Shown here: positions 1 through 9,332 of the stretch, in pieces
Layout: each line of letters begins with the position of its first letter
Position numbering within the stretch: position 1 is the stretch's first letter
From: Hippasteria phrygiana
Taxonomy: Eukaryota; Echinodermata; Asteroidea; Valvatida; Goniasteridae
DNA length: 64,000 bases
Direction: 5' to 3'
NCBI GenBank assembly: GCA_037893225.1
Contig: JAZGUH010000770.1
Span: 248,001 to 312,000, forward strand
Translations under genes and position numbers: made by a program
Notes under the pieces: generated by a model
Database searches by the model: none
The model's input: the letters and a program-made list of their open reading frames with translations, nothing else
Told to the model about the DNA's origin: nothing

Positions 1-1084
1 TTTCTGGCAACACTTATCTTGTGCGCAACACTTAATCTCGCGACGGCCTACACTTATCTCGCGTGAGATTCAGATATGGTGCGCCTTATTTATATGTCGA
101 AGCATAGTAGATTTGTGGTGGTTATTTAAATTAGGAAAATTAATTTGTGTGGCGTCTACATGTATTATCATTTAGAATTGGTATTTTTTTCTTATTTTAA
201 TCATTTATTTTCACATTTATATTAATTTGTGTATTTACATGTGTGGCATTCAGTTATGCTACTTGTATTCATATTTGTGGTGTTTATTTTAACTGGTGAT
301 TTGTATATTTGTGGCGTTTAATTTAATTTTGAATTTCTATTGATTCAATTTCGAATTTGTATAAATTTCTATTTGGCCCGATGGCCGCCCATAACCTAAT
401 GAGCTATCTTGCCTTATGTTAGTGGTATGCCAAATTATCAGTGTCTTGTTAGAGGGTGGGGGAGGCACACTATAGTCTGAAATCATTGACTTGTGACCAT
501 GCAGCAGCGTAGCAAAGGCTCTCTCTATAGTGGGGCTAGTAGAGGGGCTGGATGTTACAGTGGGGGGGGGGGGGGCGCTCATCTTTCTTAATAATACTAT
601 TGTTTGAATAATTTTCAGACTGGGGTGTGTGACTGGGGGGGTGACTGGGGGGGGCATGTCCCCCCCCCCCCCCCCCACCAATGCCCCCCTTGGCTACGCT
701 GCTGCTGCTGTACCGTGCATCTTAGTAAAAATCTGAAAGGCATTTAAACGAACTGATGCTTGAGAAGAAAATCCATCTTCATTGTTCTATATGTTTACTC
801 ATAACATTCCATGAAGAAAATAAATGTCAACAAAATGCTTTAAATTTTGCCATAATTTGATCTAACATTATTGTGAACTTACATGTAGTATTTTGCATAC
901 CCCACAGGACTTCCGGTGTGTGAGTTATTGTACACAGAAGTGAATTGTTAATGCAAACTTTCTTTGAACAAAGCTACAGTTTCTCCTCACTTGAGAAGTA
1001 TAGGCGTTATGCATCTGATGTCATTCCCTAAGGATCTTGTTACTGTATCATAACAGTCTACCCTATGTCACAGGCACTCAGACT
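1..1084. other. Non-coding AT-rich DNA with degenerate short repeats
   Basis: No gene is visible. The first 330 bases contain a degenerate repeat of the word TTTGTGGCGTTTA and variants. A G homopolymer (562-575) and a C homopolymer (660-676) flank a short segment with CCCC/GGGG runs. These poly-G/C tracts are likely to be length-variable and error-prone in assembly. The short ORFs here are composed of low-complexity sequence and are not supported. Confidence 0.6.
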
Positions 1085-2160
1085 ATTGCCCCGTTCCCAC
1101 TAGATCCACCAATTGGCAGATCTGATCCACCTTTTGCCAAATTGCCAGATCAGATCCCCCCAATTGGTGGATCAGATCCTGCAATTGGTGGATCACGATC
1201 AAGTGCCGGAACGCAAAAGGTGGATCTGATCCGGCAATTTGACCTGTCAATATCTGGCTGGTGCACGAGAGGCGCGAAAAGTTTGCGGCCTGAGGAACGA
1301 AGAAATACGTTTAGGCGTGTAGCTCATGTGAACATTTCCCACGTGCACGACATGCACAATAAACAACTACTGAACTACGGGCTGTATACAAAATGTGTCA
1401 CCACGGGTGCGCGATGCATGCATGTATATACATTGTATGCAGCGCACATGTGTACGTCCTAGGCCTTTTACAATTTTGTTGCATAATTGGAAAGTCGTCC
1501 GTTTCTAAACCTTTTTCATTTGTGTAATTTTATTTATTTTTCCATCCATAAATAATTCCGTGTTATAGTGTATAGCCCACAGCGTGTCATAGAACAACAA
1601 CAACCGTAGTAAAGTTTGAAGAAAATCATACGTTTTACTAGGTTAAACGTTCGATCCGATTCGAGCCAGTACCAACGTTAGTACTACTCCAGAAAATCTT
1701 GACACAATAAATATCTTGTAAAAACTAACAGACATCATCTTTGAAGAAGTTAAATTTGTGTAAAAAGATGTTTGTTTTTTAGGCGAAAACTAGGATTACT
1801 TTGGGAAGTGATATGCACGTCGCATATGTGCGGCATATGTACGATTCGCTTGAGTCTGTCGGGAGATTGGTATTTGGCAGCTGATACGCCTCAGAGAAAT
1901 ATTTTGTCTATATTCTTGGCAAAGAGTACACTTCTTCCTCCATGTTAAAACTTTGAACATCAAAACATCGCACATATACTAATACCGAACAATACTAATA
2001 CTGAACTCAGTGACCTTTCGGACTCGACAATTCCGTTCGAAAAGGTGGATCAAGCGTAAGTGGGAACGCGACTTGCGGTTTCGTTGCGGTTAGACAACTA
2101 TCACACCATAATGCCGGATCTTGATCCACCTTTTCCCAATTCAAGTGGGAACGCGGTCTA
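1085..2160. repeat. Inverted-repeat element rich in GGTGGATC motifs
   Basis: The outer ends are inverted relative to each other: GTTCCCACT near 1093-1101 and AGTGGGAAC near 2144-2152, with a further AGTGGGAACGCG near 2060. The left part holds several copies of AATTGGTGGATC/GATCCACCAATT. The segments 1103-1128 and 1169-1194 can pair over about 24 of 26 positions. There is no transposase ORF. This looks like a non-autonomous DNA transposon or MITE. The exact termini and target duplication were not resolved, so the boundaries are approximate. Confidence 0.45.
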
Positions 2161-3641
2161 TGTCAAGACCTTTTAAATTAATTGAATATTTTGAGTGTGA
2201 CAAATTGATCATAATTATACCCTATTGAAAAATAAAGATTACCTGTAGTTTGGTATTTTGATGTGTTTTTGGTTGACCTTTGAGTGGAATGCTGAGCCTT
2301 TGGACTGATGAGATTAATTGATCACTGACAAATGTGCATAAATGTATTGTCTAAATGTTCTTTATATAATATCTTCCATGCATGTATTAAAAAGAACACG
2401 GTGCTATGCAATGTCAAATAGTCACCCAGCTGGGATTAGTTGTGATTTGTTTTCTGGTAAATGACTGTATACATTTAAATACAATGTATTTCATATTTTA
2501 GGAGAAAAAGAGCAGTGACAGTTGTATGTAAAATGCGACCTACATGTATTCCCATAAAATGGGTGGAAAGTAGCAACATTTGAAAATCAAGATTATTATA
2601 TTTTTTTAAAGTATGGGTCAAAAGCTTAAATTTGATATATATAATGTACTTGTGTGTTGCGGTATCTTTTTTCTAGCCCCTGATACATCCTCTTGGAGTC
2701 AGAATCTTGACCCCCTTGTTTTGAGAAAATGAAGCTCAAAGTTTGTGATCTGTGCATATACTCTAACCCAAGTTACATGTTTGTAAAAAAGAAATCCCCT
2801 AAAATACATGTAGTTTGAGAATAGATTCATTTTAAAAACATTGGGCTATATAGAATAGGGTATTTCCCCAAATTCAGTGAAAAATGTTGTTTCTGCTTGT
2901 AACTCAGAAAATCATAGTGCGACTGTCCAGTGTCCATTCATTTTGTGCTGCCAGGTCACAAATATTACAAACTCACTCTTTCTTCTATGTACATGTAATT
3001 TTCATAATGAATTGGGTTGGGCATACATGTATGTGTGATTCTCATGATGATGCATTAAATATTCACTGCAAAGTAGGCAGTCAAACTGTTCACGCATGGA
3101 CAGACCTATAAAATGTACAATATATGTAGTTCTCACGGTGCACTTGGATGCTACACAGAGTTTAGCTTGACTAGATTTCATCTGTCCTATCATGGAGCAC
3201 ACAAAAATAACAGTTATGGTGCCCATGACGGACTTTTTGTTATATACCACAGGAGTTATTGTTATAACCCATTGGAAAAATACATGTAACTGGAAAAATT
3301 CCAAACCACCTGTGATGATTTCCTGTGCCCATGCTGCGATAAGAGAAAAAATAGAAAAAGAGCAAAAATTATTCTTCTAATTTACCAGTGGCTGTTGTAA
3401 CTTTTGTACAAAACGGGTTCAATAATGGCCCACAATACAATTACTCTAATTGCATTTTCATTTTGGTCACTGGTACACAATACACGAACATGTACATTCT
3501 TGAGGAATGAGATCTGTTTGAGGGAATAACTTGGGGAACTTAAACAATTATATCATATGTCTTGGGACATCGCTAGCTGAAAGGACAAATAATGCTCGGA
3601 TTTCAACTAATTGTCCTTTACTTGTCCTTTCCACTGTCCAT
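2161..3641. other. Unannotated AT-rich DNA
   Basis: I see no gene, RNA or recognisable element in this stretch. The ORFs of 60-100 codons overlap one another on both strands and lack recognisable motifs or splice context. Confidence 0.5.
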
Positions 3642-3710
3642 CACTAATGAAAAGGACAACTACATGTAATGAGGATCCTCATCAGTACGTAGTTGTCCTT
3701 TTCACTAATG
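3642..3710. repeat. Nested palindrome (small cruciform or micro-MITE)
   Basis: Arms 3648-3663 and 3689-3704 are perfectly complementary over 16 bp (AAAGGACAACTAC core). The loop itself contains a perfect 14-bp palindrome, ATGAGGATCCTCAT, at 3669-3682. The outer word CACTAATG/CACTAATG flanks the hairpin in direct orientation. GGACAA-type words also occur just upstream (3580-3640). It is probably a remnant of a hairpin-forming transposable element. Confidence 0.6.
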
Positions 3711-4119
3711 GTGTGACAAACTTCATCTCAATCATAGAGGGGTTATTCCATGAAATTGAGACACACACACACACATTTTGGCATTCTTTGATCATGTAAT
3801 TGTTTTTCTTGTTTAAACCAAACTGGCTTTAATGATGATAATTATGGTATGAACTTGAAGAGTAAAAGGAAGGCTTTTGAATGATACAAAACATGAGGGC
3901 ATTATACATACGTGTATGTGATATATTTATGTTTTGTCACCAAGTGTAATTGTGTCCCGGGCTAAATTATGGGGGAATTTTGTGACATAAAAACTTATAA
4001 AGTAGGGTTCAGAGGTAAAAAAAATTTACAATTTTATTTTTTACATGAGAAGTTAGGAAAAACTGCATGTAACTTAACAACAAATCATATTTTCAGTATC
4101 TCTTACATCTTTTCTGTTA

Positions 4120-4491
4120 CAGGGTTCATACACTTTCTGAGCAAACAAATTCAAGGACTTTTCAAGGACTTTCAAGGACCATAATAGAAGAATTCAAGGA
4201 CCTTCTCTAGTATAATGTACCAACCAATTTTTAAACAATCATACTATTTGCCTACTTCAAAACCATATTGGGGCATTTAAAACATATTGTTAGCTCAACC
4301 ACTTACTTGTAGAACATGTTGATACATTTATTATCCACTAGTTACATACCTACAATGTTTTTGGGGAGCACATTTTGAAATTCAAGGACTTTCAAGGACC
4401 TTTTTCGGAATTCAAGGACTTTCAAGGCCTTGAAAAATGAAAAGTGAAATTCAAGGACTTTCAAGGACTTTCAAGGACCGTATGAACCCTG
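4120..4491. mobile_element. Short non-autonomous DNA transposon with CAGGGTTCATAC termini
   Basis: The ends are a perfect 12-bp terminal inverted repeat (CAGGGTTCATAC at 4120, GTATGAACCCTG ending 4491). The element is flanked on both sides by TGTTA, a possible 5-bp target duplication. Subterminal DNA is made of repeats of TTCAAGGACTTTCAAGGAC at both ends (4151-4203 and 4380-4478). There is no coding capacity. The CAGGG...CCCTG termini and subterminal repeats suggest a hAT-like MITE, but hAT elements normally duplicate 8 bp, so the superfamily is uncertain. Confidence 0.7.
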
Positions 4492-5335
4492 TGTTATATG
4501 GCTAACAAATCTGTGGTTAAGGAGGTAACGGATGGTGTCCCACTCTGTTAAATGTTGTTACATCCTGCCTGCATGTCTAGCTTTCTTACTTTTCATCAAA
4601 TGAAGTCTGAATACAATGTCTTTTCTTTTGTGTGATTTCTGTTTTAATAAAATTAACTTGTAGAGTCAATATATTGGACTGCCTTTTCAAAATTGGGGCA
4701 AAATGGATTTGGATGTAACGGTGGTGTACCACGTTACATCCTAACAATTTTGGGAAGTTTCTTCCATAATTTATCTGTAAGCAGTATGTGAAATGTCCAT
4801 GCAACATAATAACAAAGACTTGATGCTTTATTCCCGCTTTTTAACACTACTGTCATTCCCACTAAACCATATTTTGAGCGAAATTCCTGCCGTGTATAAA
4901 CCGCTTTTTGTTCCTGTTTTCCAGCACTATATTTCCCCCCCCCCCCTATTTGAAAGGTACAAAAATAGCATACATTACAAGCTCAAGCTGCAGTTAACTT
5001 ACTTTCACTTTCAGTGCCCCCCTCAAAAAATTTGGTGCACCCCTGGGTGCCCCTAAATAAAGTTACACCAGTAAGTTACGCCACTGAATTGGGTACCAGT
5101 ACAGTAAAAAAAAAAAAACACAAAAAACAAAAAACAAACAGCACAACTACATGTAGGCCTACATGTACATGCATTTATTAAGCTCATGCATTACACTCTC
5201 TGCTGCTTGGATTCAAGATCAGAATGTACAGGTAAACAAAAAATCATGCAACGCAGCCCAACACTAGCTATTAACCATGTTTGTCCAATGGACAAAATGG
5301 AGACAAAATATTACCTTTGCCATGTTTGAACCTAA
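4492..5335. other. Unannotated DNA
   Basis: No gene is supported. Around 5104-5138 there is an A-rich tract (runs of A with scattered C). ACATGTA-type words at 5150-5170 are typical of the surrounding genome. The 4793-5056 ORF has no recognisable domain. Confidence 0.5.
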
Positions 5336-5516
5336 TTGACCTATCGCGGTCGAATCGCATCAACGCAGCTTGTGAATGATTGTCCAATCACATCAATTAT
5401 AATTCCACGTGGAACGTGCAAAATCTGAGACAAACAAAAATTACCACACAAAATTCCAATAGGGTTGTCTAGGCCTGCTAAGGGTTAACTTGTAATTGTA
5501 AACGGCGATAGGTCAA
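5336..5516. mobile_element. 181-bp MITE, copy A (TTGACCTATCGC termini)
   Basis: The termini are TTGACCTATCGC at 5336-5347 and GCGATAGGTCAA at 5505-5516, a perfect 12-bp inverted repeat. An inverted, more GC-rich copy of the same element lies at 63056-63243. The two share the interior word CACGTGGAACG and adjacent purine-rich sequence. There is no coding capacity. Copy A differs from the distal copy by many C-to-T type changes, as expected of an older, CpG-depleted copy. Confidence 0.75.
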
Positions 5517-5887
5517 TATGCACCTTTAAGATGACTTCACGTGACCCATGATGACGTCATCATGATGTCAGGCAACATGCACGAGTTCGGCGGGCATTCC
5601 ACTCAGTTTGGCCACTCCTTAGGATTTTTCCCAAGATCGTGGTAAAAATAGGGATTGCACATGCATTTGTACAGTGGTTTCCATTGCCTTGGGAATTCTT
5701 GGGAATTTTACTGGATGAATGTTTGGGAATTTCAAATTTGATGAGTGGGTGTGCTGGTTGCACTCCGCAAACATTGCCAACGTTGGCCAGGTGCGCGAAC
5801 AGTTTTACATAGGATGTGCACAAATATTTGGCTATTAAACGCTCGCGTTTTTCGCGTGAGTGGAACCATGGGGGGTTCCTCTGGTTA

Positions 5888-5935
5888 CTTCCAAAAATGT
5901 AAGGCTCTCCATAGAGAGCCTTACATTTTTGGAAG
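5888..5935. repeat. Perfect 22-bp snapback with 4-nt loop
   Basis: Arms 5888-5909 and 5914-5935 are exact reverse complements, with the loop CATA between them. The arms centre on CTTCCAAAAATG and its complement. Outside the arms, CCATGG and GGTTCC/GGAAC words are also roughly inverted (5865-5880 and 5936-5950). The loop is too short for a typical animal pre-miRNA, so I read it as a hairpin transposon remnant or recent snapback. Confidence 0.7.
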
Positions 5936-6159
5936 TTTCCATGGTGGAACACAACCCAGCACAGGGACTAATTCTATGCAAACTTTCATTAAAATAGCTT
6001 AGCTATCTTGAAGTATGTAATTAATGGCAGAAGTAACCCCGAAAATGAAACATTGTCTATAGTGATAGAACAAAAAGAAGACGACGACGAAATATTTTAT
6101 TTTTTTTTAAATAAACCAAAAACAAAGGCTCCCCATTCCCGATAAAGCCAATAATAAGT
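5936..6159. other. Short intergenic stretch with repeat-tail similarity
   Basis: The sequence at about 6115-6157 (AAAACAAAGGCT ... AGCCAATAATAA) resembles the 3' end of the repeat at 60230-60931, which ends in a hairpin plus AAT tail. It directly abuts the inverted-repeat arm that starts at 6160. Confidence 0.4.
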
Positions 6160-7452
6160 TCAAATTCTGGCTGGTCACTTACCCTGTCATTTGGTCATCC
6201 ATATTGATTGATATGTCATGTAAAGGGCGAGTCTAGGATATGACAAAGAGCTGCAACAAGATTGTTTTGGTTTTCTGCTGTGTTTGATAACATGCAGTGC
6301 AGATATATGTTGCACGATCTAGTCCGTACACGCTATTATGATGAACGCTACAACAACAGTACAAGTACAACAGTTTCAGTGAAGCGGAAAGTAGCTACTG
6401 CGCATGTATTTTGTAGTTAACCTTGACGGCATTCTCACTATATGTGTGCGCGCTGCGACAAACATAATTAGCTGTTTCGGCAATTCAGCAGAAACAGGTT
6501 TTGTTTTCGTTTAGATTGTTTTTGTCCTTTTTTTCTTCCTTTTCAGACGTTTCTCCATAGGGTTTGTACACGATTTTTCTTCCACACAGGCACTTTGGCA
6601 CTTTGGCACTTTGGCACTTTGGCACTTTGGCACTTTGGCACTTTGGCACTTTGGCACTTTGGCACTTTGGTACATGCGATCGACTTCAGACTTGGCACAC
6701 ACTTTTAGACCACCACCCACAGATGGTCCTAGAACGATGACGTCATGATTACGTCATCAGAGGTCACGTGAAGTCATCTTAAAAGTGCATTTTTCTCCCA
6801 TATGGTTTGTGCACGTTTTTCTTCCAAAAGGCACTTTGGCACTTCGGTACATCCGATCGACTTTAGACTTGGCACACACTTAGACCACCACCCACAGATG
6901 GGCATAGAATGATGACGTCATGATGACGTCATGATGACGTCATCAGGGGTCACGTGACGTCATCTTAAATGTGCATTTTTGAAATGCCCATATCTAGAGA
7001 ACCGTAGGTCCGATAATTATGTTCAAAGTTGGTTAGTTTGTAGGCCAGCATATGTAAAGGATGAAAATAAATGATGACGTCATGATGACGTCACGAGGGG
7101 TGATGTGACGTCATCTTAAAGGTGCATTTTAAGGGCCCATATCTAGAGAACCGTAGGTCCGATTAAGTTCAAATTGATTTGTTGGTACTGCAGGCTAGCA
7201 GGTGTAAAAACTAAAAATAAATGTGACCTCATGATGACGTCATCTTAAATGTGCATTTTTGAAGGGCCCATATCTATAGAAAACCGTATGTCCAATTCAG
7301 TTCAAAGTTGGTTTGTTGGTAGACCAACAAGTATAAAAGATGAAAATTATACAATTTTAATGTATTGTGACAGATTGGTCACTGGGGGCGCTGTTCAGCT
7401 CGCGATTTTGGTTTGTGCTGATCCCTCGCATGGTGCGCGTGCGCCACCCTGG
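6160..7452. repeat. Repeat X (left arm): non-coding repeat with CRE-like palindromes
   Basis: This 1,293-bp stretch lies immediately left of the DIRS terminus and is repeated in inverted orientation at 12627-13919 at the same length and apparently near-identical. It contains a 9-bp minisatellite (GGCACTTTG, about nine copies, 6589-6671). It also has diverged units of about 130 bp carrying CCATATCTAGAGAACCGTAG and blocks of TGACGTCA (for example 6913-6946, 7074-7094). A related repeat lies at 60230-60931. The 69-residue ORF over the minisatellite is low complexity and is probably not a gene. Confidence 0.7.
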
Positions 7453-7686
7453 ATTATATTTCGCCAATTCCGGAGAGACTCACCCTGTAGATTGTTCCTT
7501 GTGATGCAATCTGATCCACCCTACGCAGCTAATGGAATCAACCTTATTAGTATGCAAAACTCTCAACGACTGCTACATATACCCAGTGATCTCTGGAATC
7601 GCCGTCTTTTGTTACTTGTGTGCAGTCTGATCGTAACATCCCGTTTACTCTCTTTAACTAAAGTAATTAAGACTAAATTTAACGAC

Positions 7687-9291
7687 ATGCCTCTAGATTT
7701 GCCTTCGAAAGTCCGCAAGCGTTCTTCGGCTCCGGCTACGGTTTCTCGACCTCCGCCGGACAACGACGAGCAACTCCCCGTCGATATCCTGGCCTTGGCG
7801 GCGAAGGAAATTGGTAATGTTGGTGAAACTGAACCAGGGCCTGGCAGATTTGGCCAACCCAGATCTTGGGTTGGACCGCCATCTGAGTGCCAGACTTCTG
7901 TCCACGTGCCGTCGAGGACTGAAAGTTTTTCGGGTAGAGGGGTGTCGTCCCCGAAGCCCTTCCTGGCCCACTCATCTGCTCCGTCAGAACGTTTTTTCCA
8001 AGCGGGGTCCGGCTCCGGCTCGACTCCCGTGCCTTCGGCTCAGGTCGGCGGCGTGGCCCCCGGTGACAGTACCGGCGGGCTCTTTCAGTCTGGGGATCCA
8101 TATTCCTCATGGGCCCAACAGCAGCGACCACTGTTCATGCAGCCGCCGCCTTCAATTCCGCCGTGGGGACAGAATTTTCCACCACAAACTGTTGCCCCGG
8201 GCTACGCTCCAGGATACGCTCCAGCTCCCGGCTATGCTCCAGCTCCCGGTTTGCCGTATTTCTGTAACCCTTGGGGTATGCCGACACAGTGGTTCCCGCC
8301 AGCCCAACAATCCCACACCGAACAGCCGTCGGCTTCACTGACCGCTACCGGACGACGTCATCGATCATCCGGGAATGTGAAACCTCAGCCCACTCCTCGC
8401 GATTTAACCGACGCCATTTTTGATGCATCGGAACGGTACACCGTGTCTGACCCGCCTAGCGCAACCAGTGACAGTGACGGCGAGAAATCCCAGGTTTTGG
8501 CAGCATCACCTTCCAATGTTGAGGTTTTTCGTAACCCTCATCGCAAGGACTTGGGTAATCCCATCTCGGAGAAGGTTCTGAAATGGTGGGCAGAGCTCCG
8601 ATCTCATCGTCTCTCGTCTGAGGATTTCAAGGAGGAGGTTAGTACCCACTCCGTTCCCGAGGAACAGGAGAAGTATTTTTCTGCCCCTGAATTACCTACC
8701 GGTATTAAAAAGGTTTTCCGTCAAGCCAATTCTAGTTCCGTTTCTGTTGATGATAAGCTTCGCTTATCCCATGGTCATGTCCTCAAGGCGGCTCTCCCTT
8801 TCTTGCGACTTTTCGATGCCGTGGCTGACCCTGATTGTCCTGAGGAGATCTCCAAGGAGAATGTGTTACAGTTTTTGTCCTGCGGGATTATACTCCTCGG
8901 CTCAGCGAGCCAAAGCTTGGCCCTCTCTCGGCAGCATGCTTTCGATGACATTGTTGACAGGAAATTTGATGTCATCAAGAAGAATTCGCCATCCTTGAAT
9001 GAGCTGTTTGGTGCGTCCGTTTTGAAGGACATCGAGGATACTGAGAAGGTGAACCGGTTGGCCGCGAAAGTGACCTACACCAAGCCTAGGCCCTCCAGTT
9101 CCAGGGGACGGCGTTATTCTCCATATCAGAATTTTGCCAGGACCGCCCGATGGAGACGCTTCTCTTCTTCAGGCGGAAGAGGTAGTTCTCATAGGGGTAC
9201 CTTTCAGAGTTTCTCCAGGGGTGGCACCTCCTATGGAGGTGATAGAGCTAAATTTGCCAAATCCTCGCACTCTCAGAATACAAAAAACTAG
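7687..9291 (+). CDS. DIRS gag-like ORF1 protein
   Basis: This is probably the nucleocapsid-like first protein of the DIRS element, which packages the element RNA. I chose the ATG at 7687 (MPLDLPSKVRKR). The frame stays open back to 7249, but that upstream part lies in the terminal repeat and in flanking repeat X, so it is unlikely to be native. From 7687 the product is about 534 residues. It has a Ser/Pro-rich N-terminal half with APGYAPAPG repeats, a central helical segment (about residues 290-430) and a C-terminal Arg/Gly/Ser-rich tail (SRGRRYSP, GGRGSSHRG) suited to nucleic-acid binding. No zinc knuckle is visible. It ends 41 bases before the RT ORF. The assignment rests on position and composition, not on a recognised domain. 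Confidence 0.75.
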   Translation: MPLDLPSKVRKRSSAPATVSRPPPDNDEQLPVDILALAAKEIGNVGETEPGPGRFGQPRSWVGPPSECQTSVHVPSRTESFSGRGVSSPKPFLAHSSAPSERFFQAGSGSGSTPVPSAQVGGVAPGDSTGGLFQSGDPYSSWAQQQRPLFMQPPPSIPPWGQNFPPQTVAPGYAPGYAPAPGYAPAPGLPYFCNPWGMPTQWFPPAQQSHTEQPSASLTATGRRHRSSGNVKPQPTPRDLTDAIFDASERYTVSDPPSATSDSDGEKSQVLAASPSNVEVFRNPHRKDLGNPISEKVLKWWAELRSHRLSSEDFKEEVSTHSVPEEQEKYFSAPELPTGIKKVFRQANSSSVSVDDKLRLSHGHVLKAALPFLRLFDAVADPDCPEEISKENVLQFLSCGIILLGSASQSLALSRQHAFDDIVDRKFDVIKKNSPSLNELFGASVLKDIEDTEKVNRLAAKVTYTKPRPSSSRGRRYSPYQNFARTARWRRFSSSGGRGSSHRGTFQSFSRGGTSYGGDRAKFAKSSHSQNTKN

Positions 9292-9332
9292 CTCATATTG
9301 AGCCTGCGTCCGGTGTACATATTAATCATACA

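Noticed and set aside
6511..6720. 69-codon ORF with KVPKCQSA repeats (also at 13359-13568)
   Set aside because: It translates a 9-bp minisatellite in a non-coding repeat.
7249..7686. Upstream start of the DIRS gag-like ORF at 7249
   Set aside because: The extra residues lie in repeat X and the terminal repeat, and also appear on the minus strand at 12381-12830. The native start is more likely 7687.
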